Origin: Nitrosarchaeum sp.
GTDB taxonomy: Archaea > Thermoproteota > Nitrososphaeria > Nitrososphaerales > Nitrosopumilaceae
Length of the DNA: 9,465 bases
Assembly (NCBI GenBank): GCA_004297665.1
Contig: SCUP01000045.1
Location: 1 to 9,465 of the forward strand
Direction of reading: 5' to 3'
Under the pieces are notes generated by a model. That model was not told the origin of the DNA. It searched no databases and saw only the letters and a list, made by a program, of their open reading frames with translations. Made by a program: the position numbers and the translations under genes. Of this stretch, positions 1-5,471 are shown piece after piece. How positions within the stretch are numbered: the stretch's first letter is position 1; each line of letters starts with the position of its first letter.

Positions 1-1
1 A

Positions 2-628
2 ACTTTTGTAGATATTGGAATGGACCAAAAATACCAGTACAGATTCTGGCAAAAAAACATTGAATTTGAAAATGACATTTACTATCTTCGAGTCTTGTTT
101 TCACGCAGTGATGATTATGGTAAGACATTTTCTGAACCAATTGACATGAGTATGACAAAGCTAAATGCACATGAACCAAAAGTGATTGTAATGTTTGAAG
201 ATGTAATCCTTGTCTGGCGTGATGAAGTATATAGCTATACAGGCACTTTATCATTTGCAAAATCTACAGACTTTGGTAAAACCTTTGAGAAAAAACGATT
301 ATTCAATGGTGCAAGGCCTGATATCAAACATTATGGAGAAACACTCTATCTGACTTATCTTGATCTAGAGTCAAGAGGAGAGGTTTGGTATTCAAAAAGC
401 AATGATAGAGGAGAAACGTTTTCTGAACCAAAATTAATTTTCAAAGTTGATTGGCAGCTAGACCCGTATAATGAAGGACCAACACCAATAATTGATGTTG
501 ATGCAGACAAGGTAACCATCACTTGGAAAATGTATGACAAAGATTGGCAGTATACAGTTTGGAAGGCAGTAGACTATGGAAAAGACGGTAGTTTTGAGGT
601 AACGAGTTTTCCTGAAATCAGAGATTAG
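2..628 (+). CDS. Asp-box (BNR repeat) beta-propeller protein, 5' partial
   Basis: Three Asp-box motifs of the form S-x-(D/N)-x-G-x-T-F are visible: SRSDDYGKTF (about residues 28-37 counted from the Met at 20), AKSTDFGKTF (80-89) and SKSNDRGETF (125-134). Each is followed by beta-rich sequence ending in patterns such as ILVWRDE or LYLTYLD. In known families Asp-boxes mark the blades of sialidase-like beta-propellers. No sialidase catalytic Arg triad can be assigned, so an enzymatic role is not supported. The frame is open to the left edge with no stop before the ATG at 20, and three blades are too few for a closed propeller, so the 5' end lies outside the window. The stop is 3 nt before the next gene, implying co-transcription. 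The protein is probably exported, but its signal peptide is not visible. Confidence 0.8.
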   Translation, partial: TFVDIGMDQKYQYRFWQKNIEFENDIYYLRVLFSRSDDYGKTFSEPIDMSMTKLNAHEPKVIVMFEDVILVWRDEVYSYTGTLSFAKSTDFGKTFEKKRLFNGARPDIKHYGETLYLTYLDLESRGEVWYSKSNDRGETFSEPKLIFKVDWQLDPYNEGPTPIIDVDADKVTITWKMYDKDWQYTVWKAVDYGKDGSFEVTSFPEIRD

Positions 629-631
629 AAA

Positions 632-654
632 ATGAAAACCAGACTTTTGATAAT
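632..654 (+). repeat. leader half-copy of the junction repeat
   Basis: ATGAAAACCAGACTTTTGAT begins the 74-aa gene and matches the start half of the junction element. The upstream gene does not end in WRKRK, so only the leader half is present. Confidence 0.7.
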
Positions 655-856
655 TACTGCACTTGCATTAGTTCCTTTGAGTATTTCTAATGTTTCAGCT
701 ATGTGTGCCGCAGAAGCACTTGAATGGTGGGAGGCATGCAATGACACAGGCCTAAACAACGCACTTCCTCTTAATCCTGTATTGTTATTGATAATAGTTG
801 TAATTGTAATTCTTGTTATTATTGCAGGAATTGTTATCTGGAGAAAAAGAAAATGA
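632..856 (+). CDS. 74-aa secreted/anchored mini membrane protein with MKTRLL start and WRKRK end
   Basis: I recognise no family. The N-terminus MKTRLLIITALALVPLSISN followed by VSA is a clear signal peptide, with likely cleavage after residue 23. A short mature ectodomain (24-49) contains Cys25, Cys36 and a WW pair and could form one disulfide. A strongly hydrophobic helix (50-70) follows and ends in WRKRK, a positive stop-transfer cluster that should face the cytoplasm. It begins 3 nt after the Asp-box gene, and its TGA overlaps the next ATG (ATGA, 853-856), so it is a member of the operon. It is little more than export signal, spacer and anchor. It could be a small subunit of a surface complex or the minimal product left by deletion of an ectodomain. 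Function unknown. Confidence 0.75.
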   Translation: MKTRLLIITALALVPLSISNVSAMCAAEALEWWEACNDTGLNNALPLNPVLLLIIVVIVILVIIAGIVIWRKRK

Positions 857-882
857 AGACTAAACTTTTGATAATAATTGGA
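839..882 (+). repeat. gene-junction repeat, full copy 1
   Basis: A 44-bp element starts with TGGAGAAAAAGAAAATGA (WRKRK-stop overlapping ATG) and runs through the KTKLLIIIG codons ending ATTGGA. By eye it matches the copy at 5728-5771 at 41 of 44 positions and the copy at 1465-1508 at 40 of 44. It joins the 74-aa and 209-aa genes. Confidence 0.85.
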
Positions 883-1482
883 GTTGCTTTTCTTCCATCT
901 CTGTTAGTATCTGTTTCAGCGCAATACATGGGAAATCTGAATCAATATGATGGAAACCATACATCGCAAGGACCATTTCCATCAGAGTCATTGTCTTTGG
1001 AACAATTTGATGAAATAAAAAAAATAATAATTTCAGATGATGCATTCCAAAATCTAGTAGATGGAAAACCCTTTTTGTTTTATGATGGAAATGGATATGC
1101 TGGTAGTACTGGGACTGGAGAATGGGATCCAGTAATCATGTTAAATGTAAACAATGAAACTACAGTCAGTATATTATTTAGTTTACAAGAAAAGAAAATT
1201 CTACAAATTGATTCTTATGAAATGGAGAGGATTCTTCCAGCACCAGATGTTCCATATGGTACAAATGTCAATGAAATGTTTGATGAAGATACAGAGTCTA
1301 GTTCCATTGAGGAAACATTACGAATAGCAAGTGGTACAGTGAATGCAGAATGGAGTGGTGGGGGTTCGGGAACTCCAATATTCGATGTATCTGGATTTCA
1401 TGCAATTTCAATAATTACTGGAATATTGATTGCAATAGGTTCATTTTTGGGATTGATGATTTATTGGAGAAAAAGAAAATGA
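853..1482 (+). CDS. 209-aa secreted protein with C-terminal membrane anchor (WRKRK)
   Basis: The signal peptide MKTKLLIIIGVAFLPSLLVS continues to VSA, with predicted cleavage after residue 23. The ectodomain (24-180) has an alpha/beta-looking part at 48-127 (SLEQFDEIKKIIISDDAFQN, then strands near FLFYDGNG, WDPVIMLNV and TVSILFSL). An acidic, Gly/Ser-rich linker (about 140-178) leads to a transmembrane helix (about 182-204) and the end YWRKRK. Sequons NHT (35-37) and NET (101-103) could be N-glycosylated. The 48-127 part reminds me of a small domain common in thaumarchaeal secreted proteins, but I cannot name it. Both ends overlap neighbours as ATGA (853-856 and 1479-1482), so translation is probably coupled. 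The start is chosen from the signal peptide and the GGAG 9 nt upstream. Function unknown. Confidence 0.8.
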   Translation: MKTKLLIIIGVAFLPSLLVSVSAQYMGNLNQYDGNHTSQGPFPSESLSLEQFDEIKKIIISDDAFQNLVDGKPFLFYDGNGYAGSTGTGEWDPVIMLNVNNETTVSILFSLQEKKILQIDSYEMERILPAPDVPYGTNVNEMFDEDTESSSIEETLRIASGTVNAEWSGGGSGTPIFDVSGFHAISIITGILIAIGSFLGLMIYWRKRK

Positions 1483-1508
1483 GATCTAGACTTTTGATAA
1501 TAATTGGA
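1465..1508 (+). repeat. gene-junction repeat, full copy 2
   Basis: Same 44-bp element joining the 209-aa and 350-aa genes, with 41 of 44 positions identical to the inverted copy at 5728-5771. The first 18 bases are identical in all three full copies. Together with copy 1 it brackets one complete gene as direct repeats 626 bp apart. Confidence 0.85.
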
Positions 1509-2531
1509 ATTGTAGTGGGTGGATTTTTTGTGATTGCTTTTACTTTACAATCCCAGCCCGTATCGTATGCTGAGCCAATCTTTGATTCATGCTATGATGA
1601 TGACGAGTGTACAATTGACAGACTCTATGAATTATCCCAAAACAATTCAACTCAAACAGTACTATTAACAATAGACGAACTGGTGGATTTGTATGTTGAT
1701 GCAGACTTTTACTGCCATCCAAACGCACACCATCTTGGAGAGTTTCTTTTCGGATATGTGAATCGGGATCTGAAAGTGGCATCTAGTCTTTCTGATTATA
1801 GGTGTGCATCTGGAATAATGCACGGATTAGTTGAAAATACCATTCAGGTTGAAAATATGCTGGACGGAAAACCAATCGAATCAGTGGATATCAAAGAGCC
1901 ATGCAAAACTGTAAATGATGCTTTGGGAGAGGATGCAAAAAAAGAGTGCATTCACGGCATGGGTCACAGTCTTGTTAAAATCTACAACTATAACACTACA
2001 CATGCACTTGAGCGATGCAATGAATTTGATGATTGGCGTGAAGTATACATGTGTAATGGAGGCTTGTTTATGCAAAACATTGGTGAATATGCAGAAAAAA
2101 GAGATGGTGATTTTATCAAATCTGACATGTATTACCCATGCAATCAAATTAACGGTACAAAAAATGCAGAAGCTGCAACACTGTGTTATAGATATCAGGC
2201 AAACTACTTTTTAATTCAGACAAATTATGATTTACAAAATACATATTCATTATGTGCAGGAATTGAGGATCAAAGGTACATCTCAATTTGCTACAAAGGA
2301 GTTGCAGCTCATTTGACAAAAGACAACTTTAATGATTTAGACAAGACGCAATCGATGTGCCTTTCTACTCCTGTCGCATATCAAGATGAATGCATAATCG
2401 GTGCAATAGAATCCCTGACAAGATTTGTATCTGAAGAAAAAGCACACGAGTTTTGTCAGAGACTAGATGGAGACCTACAAGAAAAGTGCCAAACCAGAAT
2501 GAAGTCTCTTCTTGATAGCAGATTCGAATGA
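1479..2531 (+). CDS. 350-aa Cys/His-rich secreted protein with repeated Cys-pair units
   Basis: The start at 1479 is chosen over an upstream in-frame ATG at 1350. It gives a proper signal peptide (MRSRLLIIIGIVVGGFFVIA, continuing to about residue 31, SYA) and an ATGA overlap with the previous stop, and a GGAG lies 9 nt upstream. The mature part has 16 Cys. His residues cluster in CHPNAHHLGEF (79-89), CASGIMHG (109-116) and CIHGMGHS (157-164). From residue 142 onward, six Cys pairs occur 11-15 residues apart (142/157, 180/192, 221/236, 259/271, 294/305, 326/337), suggesting tandem disulfide-stapled alpha-helical units. No CxxCH heme site is present. The three H-containing motifs could bind metal; this is inference. 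Unlike its operon partners it has no C-terminal helix or WRKRK, so it is released or held only by its N-terminus. Family not recognised by name. Confidence 0.85.
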   Translation: MRSRLLIIIGIVVGGFFVIAFTLQSQPVSYAEPIFDSCYDDDECTIDRLYELSQNNSTQTVLLTIDELVDLYVDADFYCHPNAHHLGEFLFGYVNRDLKVASSLSDYRCASGIMHGLVENTIQVENMLDGKPIESVDIKEPCKTVNDALGEDAKKECIHGMGHSLVKIYNYNTTHALERCNEFDDWREVYMCNGGLFMQNIGEYAEKRDGDFIKSDMYYPCNQINGTKNAEAATLCYRYQANYFLIQTNYDLQNTYSLCAGIEDQRYISICYKGVAAHLTKDNFNDLDKTQSMCLSTPVAYQDECIIGAIESLTRFVSEEKAHEFCQRLDGDLQEKCQTRMKSLLDSRFE

Positions 2532-2614
2532 AGATATAATGAAATGCTGTTTTCTATGAATTGGATTTAATCATGAATAAAATGATACAAATCCAACAAG
2601 CGTGTGATGAGATT

Positions 2615-2640
2615 TGGAGAAAAAAAATGAATACTAGTCT
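2615..2640 (+). repeat. degenerate gene-junction repeat
   Basis: TGGAGAAAAAAAATGA followed by ATACTAGTCT resembles the junction element with a 2-nt deletion in the RKRK part and two substitutions in the ATGAAAACTAGACT part. The sequence then diverges and the frame from this ATG stops after 12 codons. It lies 83 nt after the last gene of the plus-strand operon, where a further gene would be expected. It could be a decayed copy or chance in A-rich sequence. Confidence 0.4.
2620..2627 (-). terminator. T8 tract after the 381-aa gene
   Basis: Eight T residues on the minus strand, 16 nt after the stop at 2643, fit an archaeal oligo-T terminator. The same bases are the A-run of the degenerate junction repeat on the other strand. 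Confidence 0.4.
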
Positions 2641-2642
2641 AT

Positions 2643-3788
2643 CTAGATTGGCATCTTTGATTTAGATGGTACAAGATATGACTCACCTCTGTTTGTTTTG
2701 TAACCTCTTGCTGAGTCACTAGTCTCATAGGACCTCAAATGTGCAGGATCTATGCCTGTCTGACCTTGATTCTTGTCTTGCTTTAGCTTTCTATTGCTAA
2801 CTACAAACATGACTATTCCACCAATGACTGCCATACCTGCCATGCCATACATTACTCCTCCAGGAAATCCAGTTTCAGGCACATCACTGACTGTATTTTT
2901 AAGACTTGTTTCAAAGACTTCGACTCCCCCAAAAGTTGACGAGTCAGCATATCCTTCAATTGCAATTGATGCATCATCTTGCGATTCTACTATTTTGATG
3001 GAATATTTTTTATCAATCTCAAAATCCTGGCTCCATTTTCTGTCATTGCATGCACCGACTTCGACACTGCATTCACCCATGGTGTAATGCGTAATGACGT
3101 ATTTTCCAGAAAACTTGTACTCTACAGCTCCTGGGATAATTGCAGTATTGTCAAATAGAGACTGCCATTTGTGTAATGGAAGATTCAATATTCCACTTGC
3201 ATCAAGTATTGGCAGTTCCAGTATCTTTATGTTCTTGTCTTTTATTTTTGTCATCACATCAGGTAATAACACATCTAATGCAGACTTGGGATTGTTGATA
3301 TCAAATGAACCGTACTCAGTATCTATCAGTATGGGTTGATCTAGTTTAATTCCTCTCCAGTTTGCATCTATGGTACTTTTTTCAGACTGACTTTGTATGA
3401 CATGGTTTGTAATTGTAGGAATCAATTCTATTTTGTATTCAATTACTGCAGAATTTTTGTTTCCACTTAGTATTGCCTGATAATTTATCTTGGCATCAGT
3501 GATAAATGCATCACTTGGAATTGATCTAAGGTTTTGATTTATTTGATTAATCAAATTATCCATGTCAGTAGTTTTGGAATCTGCACTAAACGATATTGTC
3601 TGTGTTTTTCCTTGCAATAATTTTGCAATCTCTCCACCATTTGGATATTCAATGTAAATGACTCTCAAAAACTGAAACGATGGATTAATGGTCTCTTCTC
3701 CTGTAGGTATTTTGGCATCTAATTGTGCTGCTTGTGCATATGGCATAAAGCTAGATAAAATCAATAATGTTAAAATCACATATTTCAT
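2643..3788 (-). CDS. 381-aa secreted single-pass membrane protein with basic cytoplasmic tail
   Basis: The start at 3788 (MKYVILTLLILSSFMPYAQA) is preferred over an in-frame ATG at 3875, because it begins directly with a signal peptide and the longer start would run into the divergent gene. Signal cleavage is likely after about residue 20. The ectodomain (about 21-305) is beta-rich with one close Cys pair (C240, C247), probably a disulfide. A sequence SDVPETGFPGG (301-311) precedes one transmembrane helix (about 312-331). A 50-residue tail (SNRKLKQ... to SKSKMPI) follows and contains DPAHLRSYETSDSARGYKTN. The tail is polar and predicted to be cytoplasmic, so it could contact a cytosolic partner. 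The gene is divergent from a winged-helix regulator with 52 bp between starts, hinting at shared control. I believe similar proteins occur in other Nitrosopumilaceae, but I know no function. Confidence 0.85.
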   Translation of the reverse strand: MKYVILTLLILSSFMPYAQAAQLDAKIPTGEETINPSFQFLRVIYIEYPNGGEIAKLLQGKTQTISFSADSKTTDMDNLINQINQNLRSIPSDAFITDAKINYQAILSGNKNSAVIEYKIELIPTITNHVIQSQSEKSTIDANWRGIKLDQPILIDTEYGSFDINNPKSALDVLLPDVMTKIKDKNIKILELPILDASGILNLPLHKWQSLFDNTAIIPGAVEYKFSGKYVITHYTMGECSVEVGACNDRKWSQDFEIDKKYSIKIVESQDDASIAIEGYADSSTFGGVEVFETSLKNTVSDVPETGFPGGVMYGMAGMAVIGGIVMFVVSNRKLKQDKNQGQTGIDPAHLRSYETSDSARGYKTNRGESYLVPSKSKMPI

Positions 3789-3840
3789 ATTAACATATCC
3801 ATAGAAATAGATATATCCATTATTATCAAATAGATGATAT
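3789..3840. promoter_or_regulatory. divergent promoter/operator between 381-aa gene and winged-helix gene
   Basis: The 52-bp gap holds AT-rich TATA-like sequence near 3810-3818, about 26 bp from either start codon, as expected for leaderless archaeal transcripts in both directions. ATATCCAT occurs at 3795-3802 and 3813-3820, and AAATAGAT at 3805-3812 and 3828-3835. ACATATCC (3793-3800) is mirrored by GGATATGT (3846-3853). These repeats are candidate regulator-binding sites. Confidence 0.5.
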
Positions 3841-4458
3841 ATGGCGGATATGTCCACATCACAAAAGACATCCATGGATATATTCAGAGGGATAATGGAT
3901 CATGGTCCGCTCACACTTTACTTGGCAAACAGCAAAACAAAGATGCCAATAGGCACAATTCACAGGCACTTTAAGCAGCTGGAAAAGACAGGAAAGATAC
4001 GCGTATACGAATCTAAGAAAAAAGGCAGGAAAAAAATAGAATACGGTCCTACAATTTACGGGATCATTAGTTTTTACAAACAAGACAAAGAGTTTGCCAA
4101 AAAAATCCAAAACTATTTTCTAATATGGATTGAAAACAAGGAATTCCAAAATGAACTGGAAAAGGAAGGATTTGACGTAACAATTGATAATCTCAAAAAA
4201 TCAAAACAAATATTTCAAAAATACATGGATTATTTCAGTGCAGTAGAAGAGCAGATAGAGATGATAAAAAGAGGAGAAGACATTGTATCGCGTGATACAT
4301 TGATTATGATTAGCTCCGGACTGTTATCGACAAACCCGCAATATCAAAAATTATGGACAGAACTGTATTCTAGTTTGCCAGGAATGAGAAAAAGTCTCGA
4401 TGACTATATGGAAAACATGATAAAATCATACAAGGAATTTAAGAAAAATCTAAAGTAA
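3841..4458 (+). CDS. winged helix-turn-helix transcriptional regulator
   Basis: The 205-aa soluble protein starts with a winged-helix DNA-binding domain (about 11-80). Helices cover SMDIFRGIMDHG and the recognition-helix region MPIGTIHRHFKQLEKTGK (35-52). A basic wing, YESKKKGRKKIEYGP (56-70), and the segment TIYGIISFYK follow. The layout resembles MarR/ArsR-like archaeal regulators. The C-terminal part (81-205) is helical, charged and coiled-coil-like (for example 98-145), probably for dimerisation or ligand sensing; no ligand motif is seen. Starts at 3841, 3850 or 3874 are possible. The first fits a leaderless promoter with a TATA-like stretch about 26 bp upstream. It is divergent from the 381-aa membrane protein gene, so autoregulation plus control of that gene is the simple inference. 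Its 3' end overlaps the convergent protease-like gene by 20 bp. Confidence 0.85.
   Translation: MADMSTSQKTSMDIFRGIMDHGPLTLYLANSKTKMPIGTIHRHFKQLEKTGKIRVYESKKKGRKKIEYGPTIYGIISFYKQDKEFAKKIQNYFLIWIENKEFQNELEKEGFDVTIDNLKKSKQIFQKYMDYFSAVEEQIEMIKRGEDIVSRDTLIMISSGLLSTNPQYQKLWTELYSSLPGMRKSLDDYMENMIKSYKEFKKNLK
3870..3879. promoter_or_regulatory. palindrome ATCCATGGAT, possible operator
   Basis: A perfect 10-bp palindrome inside the first codons of the winged-helix gene is built from the same ATCCAT hexamer found twice in the divergent promoter. It could be an autoregulatory site. It also contains a Met-Asp codon pair, so part of it may be coincidence. Confidence 0.3.
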
Positions 4459-5119
4459 TTTCATTTGAAAATAAAATTATCATAGATATCAAAATAACAA
4501 TTACTGGAATCAAATAAATATAGCGGTCAATTTTTTTCTTTGTGCTTTGATATGCAATGTATACAATCACTATTGCAGATATTGCCATGATTCCATTTAA
4601 CACATCATATGTATCATTGATGATATTGCATTGACGTAGTCCCATAGTACAATATGAAATCAGAACTGTAAAGTTCCACATCGAGTGAAATATGATTGCA
4701 AACCAGCCCTTTTTGCTAGACCATACCCTTATGCTAAAAAAAATATTTGGAATTGTCAGCAAAAATATTCCATATGCAAGATTATCCATGGATAGTATCC
4801 CAGAATTAAACAAATGTGCAACAGACCAAACTATCCCGGAACCTAGCAATACCAATGGATGACCAGACAAGTAAAATGGAATTCCAAAAAATACTGATTC
4901 TTCTAGTAATCCTGAACTTAGTGCAAGAGATATGGATACTGGAATTTGTGGAATGGTATAATCAGAGATTAATACAGTGGCAAAATACGAACCTGCATAC
5001 ATCAAAATCAATCCCAATCCATGATAGAATAGCCCCATCTTGAGCAGGTATGGAATGGAATTTTTTTGAAATGGTTTTAGCCAATTTTTTGGATTGATAT
5101 CATGAATTTCAGGAATCAT
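4439..5119 (-). CDS. CPBP-family (CAAX protease-like) intramembrane metalloprotease homologue
   Basis: A 226-aa polytopic membrane protein with about six hydrophobic segments (roughly 26-50, 60-80, 88-105, 115-130, 140-158 and 173-190, plus 202-218). The order of motifs matches the CPBP/Abi family: motif 1 LLEESVFFG (Glu73-Glu74), motif 2 WSVAHLF (His102), and motif 3 FHSMWNF (His145 and Asn149, the HxxxN pattern). In characterised members the Glu pair and the His residues form the active site of an intramembrane endopeptidase. The usual Arg of EExxxR is Phe here, which could mean altered specificity or a non-canonical member. Its start lies 7 bp from the ATG of a divergent Cys-rich mini-protein, and its 3' end overlaps the convergent regulator by 20 bp. 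Substrate unknown; any processing of nearby exported proteins is speculation. Confidence 0.75.
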   Translation of the reverse strand: MIPEIHDINPKNWLKPFQKNSIPYLLKMGLFYHGLGLILMYAGSYFATVLISDYTIPQIPVSISLALSSGLLEESVFFGIPFYLSGHPLVLLGSGIVWSVAHLFNSGILSMDNLAYGIFLLTIPNIFFSIRVWSSKKGWFAIIFHSMWNFTVLISYCTMGLRQCNIINDTYDVLNGIMAISAIVIVYIAYQSTKKKIDRYIYLIPVIVILISMIILFSNEITLDFS

Positions 5120-5168
5120 ATTTACTATGAATAATCAGCCTGTAAAATATCCATTTGAAAGGATTAGA
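5120..5168. promoter_or_regulatory. divergent promoter of protease-like and Cys-rich genes
   Basis: TAAAATAT at 5143-5150 is TATA-like. It lies about 26 bp from the TTG at 5169 on the plus strand and about 26-30 bp from the protease-like start at 5119 on the other strand. ATATCCAT (5147-5154), the octamer seen at the regulator promoter, overlaps it. Confidence 0.4.
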
Positions 5169-5378
5169 TTGAAAATAGAGACTAGACTTTTGATAATAAT
5201 TCCAATAATTACTATATCTGCAATACTTGCAGTGATTGCTTATGATTTTGCATCCCTTGACAAGTTATGTGTTGATGATGGTTGCTTGCCTTTAGAATGT
5301 AAAAACAGCAAATCTCCAAAAGATTGTCCTAATTGTACTTGGGATGAATGTTGCTGTTGGAAAACAATCCACTCTTAA
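5127..5378 (+). CDS. Cys-rich mini membrane protein with embedded ETRLLIII leader
   Basis: From the ATG this is 83 aa. A basic N-terminus leads into ETRLLIIIPIITI and one hydrophobic helix (about 20-40), then a 43-residue tail with eight Cys (48, 53, 58, 67, 70, 75, 76, 77) ending in ECCCW. The Cys spacing C-x4-C-x4-C-x8-C-x2-C-x4-CCC suggests a disulfide knot or metal site outside the membrane. A TTG at 5169 (69 aa, reading LKIETRLLIII) is a strong alternative start: it matches the shared leader and has a TATA-like TAAAATAT about 26 bp upstream. The ATG start leaves only 7 bp to the divergent protease-like gene. The nucleotides 5178-5201 match the MKTRLLIII leader of other genes in the window. 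No known family recognised. Confidence 0.6.
   Translation: MNNQPVKYPFERIRLKIETRLLIIIPIITISAILAVIAYDFASLDKLCVDDGCLPLECKNSKSPKDCPNCTWDECCCWKTIHS
5178..5201 (+). repeat. leader half-copy inside the Cys-rich mini-protein gene
   Basis: GAGACTAGACTTTTGATAAT followed by AATT matches the leader codons (E)TRLLIII of the junction element almost exactly. It lies 51 bp inside the ATG-started frame and just after the alternative TTG start at 5169. Confidence 0.7.
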
Positions 5379-5413
5379 TCTTTACAACTATACATTTACG
5401 TTACAATGAATTA

Positions 5414-5419
5414 TTTTTT
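5414..5419 (+). terminator. T6 tract after Cys-rich mini-protein gene
   Basis: Six T residues 36 nt after the stop of the Cys-rich gene could end its transcript. No hairpin is seen, and archaeal termination does not need one. Confidence 0.3.
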
Positions 5420-5439
5420 CTAGTATCATTAATGAGTAA

Positions 5440-5450
5440 CTTCTAAATAT
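5440..5450 (+). promoter_or_regulatory. TATA-like element before acidic ORF
   Basis: TTCTAAATAT lies about 26 bp before the TTG at 5472, the spacing expected of a leaderless archaeal promoter. Weak evidence because the region is AT-rich throughout. Confidence 0.25.
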
Positions 5451-5471
5451 CATCATAAAATTTGATACTTA

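Noticed and set aside
301..311. SDVPETGFPGG before the transmembrane helix of the 381-aa protein looks like a PEFG/LPxTG-type sorting signal.
   Set aside because: Sorting signals of this kind sit at the extreme C-terminus with only a short basic end. Here a 50-residue tail follows the helix. The numbers given are residue positions in that protein.
20..628. Sialidase activity for the Asp-box protein.
   Set aside because: Asp-boxes are structural and found in many non-sialidases. The catalytic Arg and Asp/Tyr/Glu set cannot be assigned and the N-terminus is missing.
1350..1478. Upstream extension of the Cys/His-rich gene to an ATG at 1350.
   Set aside because: It would overlap the 209-aa gene by over 130 bp in another frame and bury the signal peptide; 1479 fits the operon pattern.
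1479..2531. Possible multiheme cytochrome because of many Cys and His.
   Set aside because: No CxxCH motif is present; the Cys are spaced 11-15 residues apart in pairs.
2573..2665. Short frame of 30 codons (MNKMIQIQQACDEIWRKKMN...) running through the degenerate repeat.
   Set aside because: No signal peptide, no membrane segment, no ribosome-binding site, and it overlaps the 3' end of the convergent gene. More likely chance.
2773..3339. Open frames on the plus strand opposite the 381-aa gene.
   Set aside because: They are antisense to a well-supported exported protein and have no signal peptide, start signals or recognisable domain. The same holds for the other antisense frames at 355-540, 860-1045, 1540-1782, 1881-2147, 3859-4110, 4816-5043, 5854-6069 and 6702-6896.
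3938..3950. CAAAGATGCCAAT also occurs on the minus strand at 2647-2659, and both encode KMPI.
   Set aside because: Thirteen bases with no flanking similarity and no symmetry with gene ends; treated as coincidence.
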